From: Mycolicibacterium grossiae | GTDB lineage: Bacteria > Actinomycetota > Actinomycetes > Mycobacteriales > Mycobacteriaceae | Direction: 5' to 3' | Length of the DNA stretch: 64,000 bases | Assembly: GCF_008329645.1 (NCBI RefSeq) | Contig: NZ_CP043474.1 | Coordinates: 4,898,001-4,962,000, forward strand | Part shown: positions 1-12,820 of the stretch, in pieces | Layout of the letters: the number at the start of each line of letters is the position of its first letter | How positions within the stretch are numbered: the first letter of the stretch is position 1 | The notes under the pieces: generated by a model | Told to the model about the DNA's origin: nothing | The model's input: the letters and a program-made list of their open reading frames with translations, nothing else | Database searches by the model: none | Translations under genes and position numbers: made by a program

Positions 1-241
1 TGCGGCGCGTGAGCACGTCCATCAGCGTGTGGTCGAGTGCGTGCCCCATGTGCAGGCTGCCGGTCACGTTGGGCGGCGGCAGCACGATGGAGTAGCCCGG
101 CTTGGTACTGGCCGGATCGGCGGTGAAGTACCCGGCGTCGACCCAGCCCTGGTACAGCTCGGCCTCTACCTCGCTCGGATCCCACGACTTCGGCAGGGCC
201 GAGGCCCCGGTGTTCTCGGCGGGTGTGGAGGTAGCAGTCAC
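1..241 (-). CDS. valS: valyl-tRNA synthetase, N-terminal part (runs off the window)
   Basis: Charges tRNA-Val in the cytoplasm. The 80 N-terminal residues visible contain [15 protein letters not shown], the class I signature of ValS with its HIGH-type motif (HMGH); the rest of the gene lies left of the window. The GTG start at 241 is preceded by a TAGAAT box (248-253) six bases upstream, so the mRNA is probably leaderless. It sits next to an Rv2449c-like gene exactly as valS (Rv2448c) does in M. tuberculosis. Family assignment is secure; only the start is inferred. Confidence 0.95.
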   Translation of the reverse strand, partial: MTATSTPAENTGASALPKSWDPSEVEAELYQGWVDAGYFTADPASTKPGYSIVLPPPNVTGSLHMGHALDHTLMDVLTRR

Positions 242-247
242 CCAAGC

Positions 248-253
248 ATTCTA
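248..253 (-). promoter_or_regulatory. -10 box of valS (leaderless)
   Basis: TAGAAT on the minus strand, six bases before the valS GTG. It fits the mycobacterial TANNNT -10 consensus at the distance that puts the transcription start on the start codon. No -35 box is evident. Confidence 0.6.
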
Positions 254-286
254 GGAAGTGGCCGGTCGACGCCGCGAAAGCCCCCG

Positions 287-1543
287 TCAGGCCAGTCGCT
301 CGGTCTCCAGGGTCACGCCGGCGCGGCGCAGCCGGTGCAGCAGCGCGTCGCCGAGGCTCGCCGCGGGCGTCAGGACGCCATGCAGATCCGACAGCTCCTC
401 GCGGTCGACGGCGAGGGTGAGCCCGCATTCGCCGAGCAGCACGGCGGTCGCCTTGTAGCCCGGATCGCCCTGCTGCGACATCGTCGTGCGGTAGCGCGCA
501 CCGGTCGTCGTCGTGGTGTAGGTCTCGACGGTGTAGTGGCCGCGCTCCCGGGTCCGCTCGCTGGGACCGGTGCCCGGCTTGGGCAGGATGCGCTCGACGA
601 GTCCGCGCGGGACCTTGTCGAAGTAGCGGCTGCCGAGACCGAGCACGGCGACGTTGGCCGCCGTGGTGACGGCCGACGCGACGGGCGCGAGCACCGAGGA
701 CCCGGTGCTCATCGCCTCGGCGTAGCGGAAGGTGCGTCCGTAGGACCAGTCCAGCAGCGCGTTGCTTCGACGCACGATCCGGGAGTTCGGCGCCCCCATC
801 GCGAACGCCGCGGTCCACACGCCGTCGAGTTCGGGAGCGATCTCGCGGCCGCGTCGCCACGGGGTGTCGGACTGCGGGCCGAGATCGGGTTCGGCAGCGC
901 GGTCGGTGGTCAGCGTGTACGGATCGGACATCTCCCGGCGGGCGTCCGGGTCGGCCGACGAGGTGGCCAGCACCTCGATCATCGAGGCGAGCGTGCCGCC
1001 CGAGACGCCGCCGGCGAAGCGGCGCACCACCATCGTCGTGTCACCGAGTTCCCCGGTGCCGTCCTGCTGCGCCTGCTTGTACAGGGCGTAGACCGTGAGA
1101 TCCGACGGCACGGAGTCGAATCCGCAGGAGTGCACGATCCGTGCGCCGTTGTCCGCGGCCTGCTCGTGATACGTGTCGATGCTCTGCCGGATGAACATGG
1201 TCTCGCCGGTCAGGTCGGCGTAGTCGGTGCCCGCAGCGGCGCACGCGGCCACCAGCGGCAGACCGTACTTCGTGTAGGGACCCACGGTGGTCACCACGAC
1301 GCGCGTGCGCGCGGCCATGTCGTTGAGCTGTGACGGCTGCCCGGCGTCGGCCTCGATGAGCGGCCACTCGCGGGCGACGTCGCCCAGCGAGTCGCGTACC
1401 GCGCGCAGCTTGCCGACCGACCGGCCGGCCAGCGCGATCCGCGCGTCGCCTCCGGACCGGGCCAGGTACTCCGCGGTCAACTTCCCGACGAATCCGGTCG
1501 CGCCGTACAGGACGACGTCGAACTCACGCTGCTCTGCGGCCAT
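287..1543 (-). CDS. saccharopine dehydrogenase-like / trans-acting enoyl reductase family protein
   Basis: A 418-residue Rossmann-fold protein beginning with the dinucleotide-binding segment YGATGFVGKLTAEYLARSG near residue 12. This is the family of Rv2449c and of the trans-acting enoyl reductase Rv2953, which reduces polyketide intermediates of phenolic glycolipids. Length matches Rv2449c (about 419 aa) and the position next to valS is conserved. No acyl substrate can be read from sequence, so the role in lipid or secondary metabolism is inferred from the family. The ATG at 1543 lies six bases after TAGGTT (1550-1555), suggesting leaderless transcription. Confidence 0.85.
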   Translation of the reverse strand: MAAEQREFDVVLYGATGFVGKLTAEYLARSGGDARIALAGRSVGKLRAVRDSLGDVAREWPLIEADAGQPSQLNDMAARTRVVVTTVGPYTKYGLPLVAACAAAGTDYADLTGETMFIRQSIDTYHEQAADNGARIVHSCGFDSVPSDLTVYALYKQAQQDGTGELGDTTMVVRRFAGGVSGGTLASMIEVLATSSADPDARREMSDPYTLTTDRAAEPDLGPQSDTPWRRGREIAPELDGVWTAAFAMGAPNSRIVRRSNALLDWSYGRTFRYAEAMSTGSSVLAPVASAVTTAANVAVLGLGSRYFDKVPRGLVERILPKPGTGPSERTRERGHYTVETYTTTTTGARYRTTMSQQGDPGYKATAVLLGECGLTLAVDREELSDLHGVLTPAASLGDALLHRLRRAGVTLETERLA

Positions 1544-1549
1544 GCCCCC

Positions 1550-1555
1550 AACCTA
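1550..1555 (-). promoter_or_regulatory. -10 box of the enoyl-reductase-like gene (leaderless)
   Basis: TAGGTT on the minus strand, six bases upstream of the ATG at 1543. It lies in the 19 bp gap after the S9 peptidase stop, so the two minus-strand genes may be transcribed separately. Confidence 0.55.
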
Positions 1556-1562
1556 CCGGTGG

Positions 1563-3605
<2,043 letters not shown>

Positions 3606-3639
3606 GGAACCGTTCGTAGCACAGCCGTCGACTTCGTAC

Positions 3640-3656
3640 GGTTTGACTTTCAAACC
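3640..3656. promoter_or_regulatory. inverted repeat between S9 peptidase and HxlR gene, likely HxlR operator
   Basis: GGTTTGA-CTT-TCAAACC is a perfect 7 bp inverted repeat in the 73 bp gap between the divergent starts at 3605 and 3679. HxlR regulators commonly bind such a palindrome beside their own gene and control the neighbour. That this one is bound by the adjacent regulator is inference. Confidence 0.6.
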
Positions 3657-3678
3657 ATCGACGCGGCACGGTGAGCGG

Positions 3679-4062
3679 GTGTCCACGGTCGAACTCGCCG
3701 GTCTGCCCGGGCGGCCGTGTCCCATCGCCGCGGCACTGGAACTCGTCGGGGAACGGTGGGCTCTGCTCGTCGTCCGTGAGATCGCGCTCGGCGCCACCCG
3801 TTTCAGCCAGATCGTCCGCGGCACGGGCGCCCCTCGGGACCGGATCGCCGCACGGCTGAAGACGCTCGAGGCCGCCGGGGTGGTCGAGCGCGTGCCCCGC
3901 ACCGCGCACCGCGACGAGTACGCGCTGACGGCCGCCGGTCGGGCCTTGACGCCCGTCCTGAACGCCCTGCTCGCCTGGGGCGCGGCGCACGCCGTCGCCG
4001 CCGACGACCCCGCCCGTCTGGACCACTACCGCAGCGTCACCCGAGGAGAGGACACCCCGTGA
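3679..4062 (+). CDS. HxlR-family winged-helix transcriptional regulator
   Basis: A 127-residue HxlR/MarR-like DNA-binding protein. After CPIAAALELVGERWALLVVRE (residues about 14-34) come the recognition helix and wing (IVRGTGAPRDRIAARLKTLE, then VERVPRTAHRDEYALTAAG). The cysteine near the N-terminus is a typical redox or ligand-sensing position in this family. The GTG at 3679 was chosen because the domain starts about 14 residues later; the open frame runs further upstream but is antisense to the peptidase. It is divergent from the S9 peptidase across a perfect inverted repeat and overlaps the thioesterase start by 4 bp, so it probably regulates one or both. Confidence 0.85.
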   Translation: MSTVELAGLPGRPCPIAAALELVGERWALLVVREIALGATRFSQIVRGTGAPRDRIAARLKTLEAAGVVERVPRTAHRDEYALTAAGRALTPVLNALLAWGAAHAVAADDPARLDHYRSVTRGEDTP

Positions 4063-4589
4063 CCGTGCACCCCACCGACGCGACCGCCAGGACCACCTGG
4101 GGCGAACGCCGCACGAAGACCGTCACCTGGCACGACCCGGCGCCGACCACGGCGCGCGGCCTGGCGATGGCCGGCCTGGACTACCTGCGGGCCATGGTCG
4201 ACGGCGAACTCCCCCCACCGCCCATCGCGGGGCTGATGGCCTTCGACATGGTCTCGGCCGAGCACGGCCGCGTCGTGTTCCGGTGCATGCCCGACGAATC
4301 GGCCTTCAATCCCATCGGCGCCATCCACGGCGGCGTGGTGTGCACGTTGCTCGATTCGGTGGCAGGTTGTGCACTGCACAGCACGCTGCCCGCCGGACGG
4401 GGGTACACCTCGATCGAGATCAAGGTGAACTACCTCAAGGCGGTGCGACCCGCGAGCGGTCCACTGCTCGCGACCGGCACGGTCGTGAAGGCGGGGGCGC
4501 GCGTGGGCTTCACCGAGGGCGTGGTGACCGACGCGAGTGGCGCGGTGGTCGCCACCGCGAGCAGCACACTGCTCGTCTTCGATCTCTGA
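4059..4589 (+). CDS. PaaI-family hotdog-fold thioesterase
   Basis: 176 residues with a hotdog-fold acyl-CoA thioesterase domain in the C-terminal two thirds. The signature FNPIGAIHGGVVCTLLDSVAG (about residues 85-105) supplies the helix and catalytic region, followed by the YTSIEIKVNYLKAVRP strand. It should hydrolyse an acyl- or aroyl-CoA; the substrate is unknown. The GTG start overlaps the HxlR stop (GTGA), indicating translational coupling in a two-gene operon. The N-terminal 40 residues lie outside the core domain. Confidence 0.85.
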   Translation: MTVHPTDATARTTWGERRTKTVTWHDPAPTTARGLAMAGLDYLRAMVDGELPPPPIAGLMAFDMVSAEHGRVVFRCMPDESAFNPIGAIHGGVVCTLLDSVAGCALHSTLPAGRGYTSIEIKVNYLKAVRPASGPLLATGTVVKAGARVGFTEGVVTDASGAVVATASSTLLVFDL

Positions 4590-4596
4590 CGTCGCC

Positions 4597-4602
4597 TAGA
4601 TT
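4597..4602 (+). promoter_or_regulatory. -10 box of the FAD monooxygenase gene (leaderless)
   Basis: TAGATT ends seven bases before the GTG at 4610, so transcription probably starts on the start codon even though the thioesterase ends only 20 bp upstream. Confidence 0.55.
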
Positions 4603-4609
4603 CCTGGGC

Positions 4610-5761
4610 GTGGGCGCACGCATCCTGGTCGTCGGTGCCGGCATCGCCGGCCTGGCCGTCGGCGTCGCCCTGCAACGCGCCGGGCACGACGTCACCGTGC
4701 TCGAGGAGCGCACCGACACCTCCGCGGGCACCGGGATCAGCATCTGGCCCAATGCCCTCGCCGCCTTGGACGCCATCGGCGTCGGCGGCGAGGTGCGGGC
4801 GTCCGGCGGTCGGGTGACCGCGGGCGCCATGCGGTGGAGTGACGGCCGATGGCTCCGTACGCCGGACGGCGAGCGCCTGGTGACCGCGCTCGGCGAGCCG
4901 CTGGTGGTGGTCCGCCGCTCCGCGTTGCTGGCCGTGCTCGCCGCCGCCCTCGAGCCGGGCACCGTCCAGTCCGGCGGGTCCGCAGCCGATGTCGCGACGA
5001 CTCCGGGTGGCGCACGGGTGACCCTCGCCGACGGCACCGCGCTCGACGCCGATGCCGTCGTCGGCGCCGACGGCGTCGGGTCCGTGGTCGCACGTCGCCT
5101 CAACGGGCCGCTGCGACGGCACTACACGGGATACACGGCCTGGCGCGGCGTGGCCCGGGTGCGCATCGACGAGCGGCTGGCTGGCGAAACCCTGGGCGCG
5201 GGAACGCAGTTCGGACACGTGCCACTCGACGACGAGCACACGTACTGGTTCGGAACCCAGCGCCGACCGGAGGGAACGTCCTCGCCCGGCGGCGAGGCGC
5301 ATCACCTGCGCCTGCGCTACGGCGGCTGGCCCGAACCCATTCCGGCGCTGCTGGCGGCCACTGACGATGGCGACCTGCTGCGCAGCGACCTCTACGACCG
5401 CGACGAGGCGCGCACGTGGGCGCAGGGACCGCTCGTCCTCCTGGGTGACGCGGCGCATCCGATGCGACCCCATCTGGGGCAGGGCGGCTGTCAGGGGATC
5501 GAGGACGCGGCCGTGCTGGCGCACTGCGTGGCCGGCGCGGCCGATCTGCCCTCGGCATTCCATCGGTTCGCCCGGGCACGACGTCCACGGGTGCGGGCGG
5601 TGGCGCGGGAGGCACGGTGGATCGGCCAGGTGGTGAACCTGCGGCCGACGGTGCTGGGCGCCGCTGCCGTGCGGGCGTCGGCGTGGGTGCCCGAATCGGT
5701 TCTGATGCGGCACCTCGCGACGATCGCGTCGCGACGGGCGTTCGTGCTGCCGGACCGGTAG
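4610..5761 (+). CDS. FAD-dependent aromatic-ring-type monooxygenase
   Basis: A 383-residue group A flavoprotein monooxygenase of the PHBH/salicylate hydroxylase fold. The Rossmann motif GAGIAGLAVG lies near residues 9-18, a DG-type segment (ADAVVGADGVGS) around 150, and the second FAD motif GDAAHPMRPHLGQGG around 280. The enzyme would use NAD(P)H and O2 to hydroxylate an unknown substrate. Because the frame is open from inside the thioesterase, the GTG at 4610 was chosen from the Rossmann start and the TAGATT box. It lies downstream of the thioesterase and may belong to the HxlR-linked unit. Confidence 0.85.
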   Translation: MGARILVVGAGIAGLAVGVALQRAGHDVTVLEERTDTSAGTGISIWPNALAALDAIGVGGEVRASGGRVTAGAMRWSDGRWLRTPDGERLVTALGEPLVVVRRSALLAVLAAALEPGTVQSGGSAADVATTPGGARVTLADGTALDADAVVGADGVGSVVARRLNGPLRRHYTGYTAWRGVARVRIDERLAGETLGAGTQFGHVPLDDEHTYWFGTQRRPEGTSSPGGEAHHLRLRYGGWPEPIPALLAATDDGDLLRSDLYDRDEARTWAQGPLVLLGDAAHPMRPHLGQGGCQGIEDAAVLAHCVAGAADLPSAFHRFARARRPRVRAVAREARWIGQVVNLRPTVLGAAAVRASAWVPESVLMRHLATIASRRAFVLPDR

Positions 5762-5766
5762 CGCGT

Positions 5767-6407
<641 letters not shown>

Positions 6408-6454
6408 TCATCGAGACGTGACGGACGGAAGAGATGCACGCGACGTCCGGGACG

Positions 6455-6497
6455 GACGAGAACGGTGCCGGACGCACCGTCCGACACCGTTCTCGTC
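6455..6497 (-). terminator. hairpin downstream of the second rpf gene
   Basis: GACGAGAACGGTG (6455-6467) and its exact reverse complement (6485-6497) form a 13 bp stem with a 17-base loop. It begins 40 bp after the stop of the minus-strand rpf gene at 6537 and separates the two rpf transcription units. There is no U-run, as in many mycobacterial terminators. Confidence 0.6.
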
Positions 6498-6536
6498 ACG
6501 GCGGGCATGGCCCGCGCCCGCGTGGGGGGACCGAGA

Positions 6537-7903
<1,367 letters not shown>

Positions 7904-8509
7904 TCAGCGGAGATCCGCGGGGGCGTTGACGTTGATAAGGGCGCGGCGTTCGGCCATCACGACCCGCTGGGTGTCGACCTGGTCGACCAGGGCGCGCATG
8001 CTGCGCGCGCCGGCCGCCACGAGCGCGTCGGCCCGTGCAGCCAAGCGGGTGCGGTAGACGCCGGCGAGATAGTGGTCCCGGCCATCCCAGGGCAGCACCA
8101 CGTCGACGCCCAGCCGCCGCGCCGGACCGGCCAGTTCGTCGACGAGGTCGACGTCCAGATGGGGCATGTCGACCGCGCTGACGAAGGCCAGGTCGCAGTC
8201 GGCGGCAGCGGCGGCGTGCAGGCCGCGCGCGGTGGCCAGCAGCGGGCCGACACCGCGCACCTCGTCGCGCAGCACGGTGGCGGCGGCGAGGTCGGGCAGC
8301 GGCTGTCCGGGGGCGGCGATCACGAAGATCGGCGCGCAGCGTCCACTCAGTGTGCCGACGATGCGCTCGACCAGCGTGCCGCCCTCGCCGAACGGCATCG
8401 TGGCCTTGTCCCGGCCCATACGCCGAGACGCCCCGCCGGCCAGCACGATGGCGGCCAACGGGGCGTCTGCGGTCCGAACGTCAGTCGACGGTCCAGGTGT
8501 CTTTCCCAC
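7904..8509 (-). CDS. mobA: molybdenum cofactor guanylyltransferase
   Basis: A 201-residue nucleotidyltransferase that transfers GMP to molybdopterin to make MGD cofactor in the cytoplasm. The GTP-binding signature is near the N-terminus: [20 protein letters not shown] (about residues 21-40), and VDMPHLD supplies the metal-binding aspartate region. The GTG start lies inside the end of korB (29 bp overlap), so it is the last gene of the korA-korB-mobA operon, as in M. tuberculosis (Rv2453c). A user of the cofactor is suggested by fdhD at 37.2 kb. Confidence 0.92.
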   Translation of the reverse strand: MGKTPGPSTDVRTADAPLAAIVLAGGASRRMGRDKATMPFGEGGTLVERIVGTLSGRCAPIFVIAAPGQPLPDLAAATVLRDEVRGVGPLLATARGLHAAAAADCDLAFVSAVDMPHLDVDLVDELAGPARRLGVDVVLPWDGRDHYLAGVYRTRLAARADALVAAGARSMRALVDQVDTQRVVMAERRALINVNAPADLR

Positions 8510-9569
8510 GCAGCAAGGATTGCAGAGCCGCGGTGTCGTGGGGCTTGGATTGCATGGCGGAGCTGACCTGGTCGCGTGCCATCTCGTCGTACGTCGGCCG
8601 GTGCACCTGCCGGAAGATGCCCATCACGGTGTGCGCGAGGTTCTGCTCCGACAGCCGGGACAGCGCGAAGGCGTAGGCCGGGTCGTCGACCTCCGCGTCG
8701 TGCACCACGATGTCGGAGGAGGCGACGTCGGCGGTCTTGGCGACCTCCAGGCCGTAGCCCGACTTGACCACGCAGTACTCACCCTCGGCTCCGAAGGTGA
8801 TCGGCTGACCGTGCGTCACGGAGATGAGCCGCTCCTCGGCGCCCTCCTTGCGCAGCGCGTCGAAGGAGCCGTCGTTGAAGATCGGGCAGTCCTGCATGAT
8901 CTCGACGAGCGCCGCACCGCGGTGCGCAGCCGCGCCGCGAAGGACCTCGGTGAGCCCCTTGCGGTCGGAGTCCAGTGCGCGGCCGACGAACGTCGCCTCG
9001 GCGCCCAGGGCGAGCGACACGGGGTTGAATGGGTAGTCCAGCGAGCCCATCGGGGTGGACTTCGTGACCTTGCCGACCTCGGACGTCGGCGAGTACTGGC
9101 CCTTCGTCAACCCGTAGATGCGGTTGTTGAACAGCAGGATCGTCAGGTTGACGTTGCGGCGCAGCGCGTGGATCAGGTGGTTGCCGCCGATCGACAACGC
9201 GTCGCCGTCACCGGTCACGACCCAGACCGAGAGGTCCTCGCGCGCCAGGGCGAGCCCCGTCGCGATGGTCGGCGCACGCCCGTGGATGGAGTGCAGACCG
9301 TAGGTCTCCAAGTAGTACGGGAACCGGCTCGAGCAGCCGATCCCGCTGACGAACACCATGTTCTCCCGGCGCAGCCCGAGTTCCGGCAGGAAGTTGCGGA
9401 TGGTGTTGAGGATGACGTAGTCACCGCAGCCGGGGCACCAGCGGACCTCCTGGTCACTGGTGAAGTCCTTGGCCTTCTGCGGCTGGTCCGTGGTCGGCAC
9501 CGCGCTGGTCTTCGTCAGGGCGGGCGTCAGGCCCAGGTCCCGGTGGTCGTGTCCGATCAGGTCGGTCAT
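8481..9569 (-). CDS. korB: 2-oxoglutarate:ferredoxin oxidoreductase, beta subunit
   Basis: 362 residues, the ThDP- and iron-sulfur-binding subunit of the CoA-dependent 2-oxoglutarate ferredoxin oxidoreductase that mycobacteria use beside or instead of 2-oxoglutarate dehydrogenase in the TCA cycle. [11 protein letters not shown] near residue 44 gives cluster cysteines, and [15 protein letters not shown] near residue 110 is the ThDP/Mg motif. ATG at 9569 overlaps the korA stop by 4 bp, so the two subunits are translationally coupled. Close in length to Rv2454c. Confidence 0.95.
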   Translation of the reverse strand: MTDLIGHDHRDLGLTPALTKTSAVPTTDQPQKAKDFTSDQEVRWCPGCGDYVILNTIRNFLPELGLRRENMVFVSGIGCSSRFPYYLETYGLHSIHGRAPTIATGLALAREDLSVWVVTGDGDALSIGGNHLIHALRRNVNLTILLFNNRIYGLTKGQYSPTSEVGKVTKSTPMGSLDYPFNPVSLALGAEATFVGRALDSDRKGLTEVLRGAAAHRGAALVEIMQDCPIFNDGSFDALRKEGAEERLISVTHGQPITFGAEGEYCVVKSGYGLEVAKTADVASSDIVVHDAEVDDPAYAFALSRLSEQNLAHTVMGIFRQVHRPTYDEMARDQVSSAMQSKPHDTAALQSLLRGKDTWTVD

Positions 9570-11518
9570 GCCTCTGCTCCCACTCCCGCGACGGAGGTCT
9601 CGACGGTTGCGGCTGCCAACCGAGCGAACGTCGTCTTCTCAGTTTCCTTCTCGGCCAGGGTCCCGTCCAGGGCGGCGGCGATGATGCCCTCCACCTCGTC
9701 GGCGAGGAACGCCATGCCCTCGACCTTCGTCACCGATTGGACGTCGACCAGGTACTTCGCCCGCAGCAGCGTCGCCAGCTGTCCGAGGTTCATCTCCGGC
9801 AGGACCACCTGGCGGTAGCTGCGCAGCACGTCGCCCAGGTTGGCGGGCAGCGGGTTCAGGTACTGCACGTGCGCGTGGGCGATCTTGGTGCCCTGCCGCC
9901 GGGCCCGCCGGCACGCTTCGCCGATCGGGCCGTACGAGCTGCCCCAGCCGAGGATGAGCAGCTCGGCGTCACCGGTCGGGTCGTCGACGACGAGATCGGG
10001 GACCGTGATGCCGTCGATCTTCGCCTGCCGCACCCGGACCATGAGGTCGTGGTTCTTCGGCTCGTAGGAGATGTTGCCCGAGCCGTTGGCCTTCTCCAGG
10101 CCACCGATGCGGTGCTCGAGGCCCGGCGTACCGGGTACGGCGAACTGTCGGGCCAGCGTCTCCGGGTCGCGTGCGTAGGGCTCGAACGGCTCGCCGGCTT
10201 TCGCGAACTCGTGATCGATGGCCGGGTATGTCGACACGTCGGGGATGCGCCACGGCTCCGAGCCGTTGGCGATCGCGCCATCGGACAGCACGATGACCGG
10301 CGTCCGGTAGGTCAGCGCGATCCGCGCGGCCTCGACGGCGATGTCGAAGCAGTCCGACGGCGATCGCGGCGCGAGCACCGCGACGGGCGACTCGCCGTTG
10401 CGGCCGTAGAGCGCCTGCAGCAGGTCGGCCTGTTCGGTCTTCGTCGGCAGACCGGTCGACGGGCCACCGCGTTGCACGTCGACGATGAGCAGCGGCAGCT
10501 CCATCATCACGCCGAGGCCGATCGCCTCCGCCTTCAGCGCGACGCCGGGACCCGACGTGCTGGTCACGCCGAGCGCGCCGCCGTAGGACGCGCCGAGCGC
10601 GGCGCCGATGCCGGCGATCTCGTCCTCGGCCTGGAACGTCAGCACGTTGAAGTTCTTGTGCTTGGACAGCTCGTGCAGGATGTCCGACGCCGGCGTGATC
10701 GGGTAGGTGCCGAGCACGACCTGGGTGTCGGCCAGCCGGCCGGCGGCGACGATGCCGTAGGCGAGCGCCGTGTTGCCCGAGATCTGGCGGTATTCGCCGG
10801 AGTTCAGCTTGGCGGGCGACACCTCGTAGGTGGTGGCGAACGCCTCGGTGGTCTCGCCGTAGTTCCAGCCGGCCTTCAGCGCCAGGACGTTCGCCTCGGC
10901 GACCTCGGGCTTGCGGGCGAACTTCTCCCGAATGAACGACTCGCTGTGTTCGAGTTCGCGGCCGTACATCCACGACAGCAGCCCGAGGGCGAACATGTTC
11001 TTGGCGCGCTGGCCGTCCTTCTTGGTGGCGCCGATCGGCTCCACGGCACCCAGCGTCAGCGTCGTCATGGCGACGGCCTGTACGACGTAGTCGCTCAGTT
11101 CGTCGGTCTCGAGCGGGTTGGCCTCGTAGCCCACCTTCGCGAGGTTGCGCTTGGTGAACTCGTCGGAGTTGGCGATGATGAGCCCGCCGCGGGGCAGGTC
11201 GGCCACATTCGCCTTGAGTGCGGCGGGGTTCATCGCGACGAGCACGTCGGGACGGTCGCCCGCGGTGAGGATGTCGTAGTCGGCGATCTGGATCTGGAAC
11301 GACGAGACGCCCGGCAGCGTGCCCTGTGGGGCACGGATCTCGGCCGGGTAGTTCGGCTGGGTCGCGAGGTCGTTGCCGAAGAGGGCCGCCTCGGAGGTGA
11401 ACCGGTCACCGGTCAGCTGCATGCCGTCGCCCGAGTCGCCGGCGAAGCGGATGACGACCTTCTCGAGCTTCTGGCGCGGTGCCGCCCCGTTGCTGGTGCC
11501 GTTGCCGTTCGGACTCAC
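9566..11518 (-). CDS. korA: 2-oxoglutarate:ferredoxin oxidoreductase, alpha (fused gamma-alpha) subunit
   Basis: 650 residues: a gamma domain (about 20-215, with FAGDSGDGMQLTGDRF) fused to the pyrimidine-binding and transketolase-C-like domains of the alpha subunit (with GTYPITPASDILHEL near 270). Together with KorB it oxidises 2-oxoglutarate to succinyl-CoA while reducing ferredoxin. Length matches Rv2455c (about 653 aa). The start at 11518 is preceded by GAAAGGCGGGGG. It is the first gene of korA-korB-mobA; its upstream region carries a perfect 14 bp palindrome. Confidence 0.95.
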   Translation of the reverse strand: MSPNGNGTSNGAAPRQKLEKVVIRFAGDSGDGMQLTGDRFTSEAALFGNDLATQPNYPAEIRAPQGTLPGVSSFQIQIADYDILTAGDRPDVLVAMNPAALKANVADLPRGGLIIANSDEFTKRNLAKVGYEANPLETDELSDYVVQAVAMTTLTLGAVEPIGATKKDGQRAKNMFALGLLSWMYGRELEHSESFIREKFARKPEVAEANVLALKAGWNYGETTEAFATTYEVSPAKLNSGEYRQISGNTALAYGIVAAGRLADTQVVLGTYPITPASDILHELSKHKNFNVLTFQAEDEIAGIGAALGASYGGALGVTSTSGPGVALKAEAIGLGVMMELPLLIVDVQRGGPSTGLPTKTEQADLLQALYGRNGESPVAVLAPRSPSDCFDIAVEAARIALTYRTPVIVLSDGAIANGSEPWRIPDVSTYPAIDHEFAKAGEPFEPYARDPETLARQFAVPGTPGLEHRIGGLEKANGSGNISYEPKNHDLMVRVRQAKIDGITVPDLVVDDPTGDAELLILGWGSSYGPIGEACRRARRQGTKIAHAHVQYLNPLPANLGDVLRSYRQVVLPEMNLGQLATLLRAKYLVDVQSVTKVEGMAFLADEVEGIIAAALDGTLAEKETEKTTFARLAAATVETSVAGVGAEA

Positions 11519-11857
11519 GACCCCCGCCTTTCACGTTGGATTCGGGTCACGTCTCGCCGGGTCGCGATCGAGGCGTCCGGAGGGGGTTCCGGGGAGGCCT
11601 GGTGCGCGATGCGCCGCCGGGATATCGTCCACCCAAGTTTCTGTCACTGGCAGTCACGATTATTGCACTTCTCTTAGGTGGCCCTTCACCGGACTCGCCG
11701 GTTACCTGCAGGTAAAGGTCCGCGAACTCCGCAGGTCAGCAGCGTGAATTCGACTCGACAGGTGTCGATTTGTGGTCTTCGTCACCTTTCGAGAACGTCG
11801 TTCTCTAAGACGCCGGTTACCGGTGGGTATTCGGCTGCGGGCACGTCCGACCTGCGA
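11519..11857. other. intergenic region upstream of korA with palindrome and direct repeats
   Basis: 339 bp between the korA start and the PfkB kinase stop. No gene is seen. It holds the perfect palindrome TTACCTGCAGGTAA (11702-11715), a GTCAC direct repeat with 5 bp spacing (11643-11657), and GAGAA-N5-TTCTC near 11791-11806. The minus strand around 11650-11680 is AT-rich (TAAGAG, CAATAATC) and is the likely korA promoter area. Confidence 0.6.
11702..11715. promoter_or_regulatory. perfect 14 bp palindrome upstream of korA
   Basis: TTACCTGCAGGTAA is its own reverse complement and lies 184 bp upstream of the korA start. It could be an operator for the korAB operon; no regulator can be named. 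Confidence 0.35.
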
Positions 11858-12820
11858 CTACACCGGGTCGACGATGCCCTGCCGGACGCGCTTGTCCAGT
11901 TCGCGCGCGACGAGTTCGCTGGCGTGTCGGGCGGAGTCGACCGGCCCGTCGCCCGCGGCACGGTGGGCGACGTAGCAGGCCGTGAACATGTCCCCCGCCC
12001 CGGTCGTCTGCACGCCGTCGACGCGCCAGGCCGCGGGAACGCGCTGCACCACGCCGTCGGTGTAGATGTCGCATCCCTCCGAGCCGAAGGTCACCACGAT
12101 CTCGGGAACGCCGAGGCGGCGCGCCGTCGCGAGGTCGAACTGGCCATTGGCGACCACGACGGCCTCGTCCTCGGCCAGCTTGAGCATGGCGATGTGCTCG
12201 AGCAGGTCGGGTGGGAAGTGCGGGTCCTCCAGCAGCGGCCCGACCCGGTCGGCGCGGACGAGTCCCTGTCCGTCGTAGGCGACGCGGTGCCCGCGGGCCG
12301 CGAGCAGCGCGAGCGTGTCCGGCGGGAAGTCGGTGCGCAGCAGCGGCGCCAGGTGCACCCAGGTGGTGTCCGGGTCGGCGGCCTCGATCTCGGCGGGCCC
12401 CCACACCGGGCCGATCGCGTCGACCGACATGCGGCGGTGGTTGGTGTCGACGTAGTCGAGGCGGAAACCGCTGGTGACGCGCGAGGGCAGGATGTGCACC
12501 AGGTCGCCGAACCGGGCCAGCAGCGGGTCGAACAGCGCGTGGTCGTCGGGCGCGCCGAGGGCGACGATGCGGCCGGGGCCGCCGACCGCTTCGAGCGCCA
12601 CGCCGGCGAACGACGCGCACCCGCCCGGGCTGGGCGGCGCACCGTCGATGACGTCGACTGCCAGGTTGCCCAACACGGTCACCCCGGCGACGAGTCCGTC
12701 GAGTCCTCGCTGCACCGCCACGCTCTCCTGGTTCTGCTGATCGATCCCTGCCATCCCGACGTACCGGGATGCGGCGAAAGCGTAGTCCGCATCGGCGGGA
12801 ATGCACGATCGACGGGTCAT
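11858..12820 (-). CDS. PfkB-family carbohydrate kinase
   Basis: A 320-residue ribokinase-like kinase. Motifs: VTVLGNLAVDVIDG (start of the fold), PSPGGCASFAGVALEAVGG (N-terminal PfkB motif) and TTGAGDMFTACY near residue 270, with the GAGD anion hole and catalytic Asp. It would phosphorylate a sugar or cyclitol with ATP. The ATG at 12820 overlaps the LacI-type regulator stop by 4 bp (ATGA), which favours it, but an ATG at 12754 is also possible and sits on an inverted repeat. The regulator-kinase pair is divergent from the PhyH operon, so it probably serves the same pathway. Confidence 0.8.
   Translation of the reverse strand: MTRRSCIPADADYAFAASRYVGMAGIDQQNQESVAVQRGLDGLVAGVTVLGNLAVDVIDGAPPSPGGCASFAGVALEAVGGPGRIVALGAPDDHALFDPLLARFGDLVHILPSRVTSGFRLDYVDTNHRRMSVDAIGPVWGPAEIEAADPDTTWVHLAPLLRTDFPPDTLALLAARGHRVAYDGQGLVRADRVGPLLEDPHFPPDLLEHIAMLKLAEDEAVVVANGQFDLATARRLGVPEIVVTFGSEGCDIYTDGVVQRVPAAWRVDGVQTTGAGDMFTACYVAHRAAGDGPVDSARHASELVARELDKRVRQGIVDPV

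Noticed and set aside
9737-11677. 646-codon plus-strand open frame
   Set aside because: Antisense to korA, with typical shadow composition and no domain.
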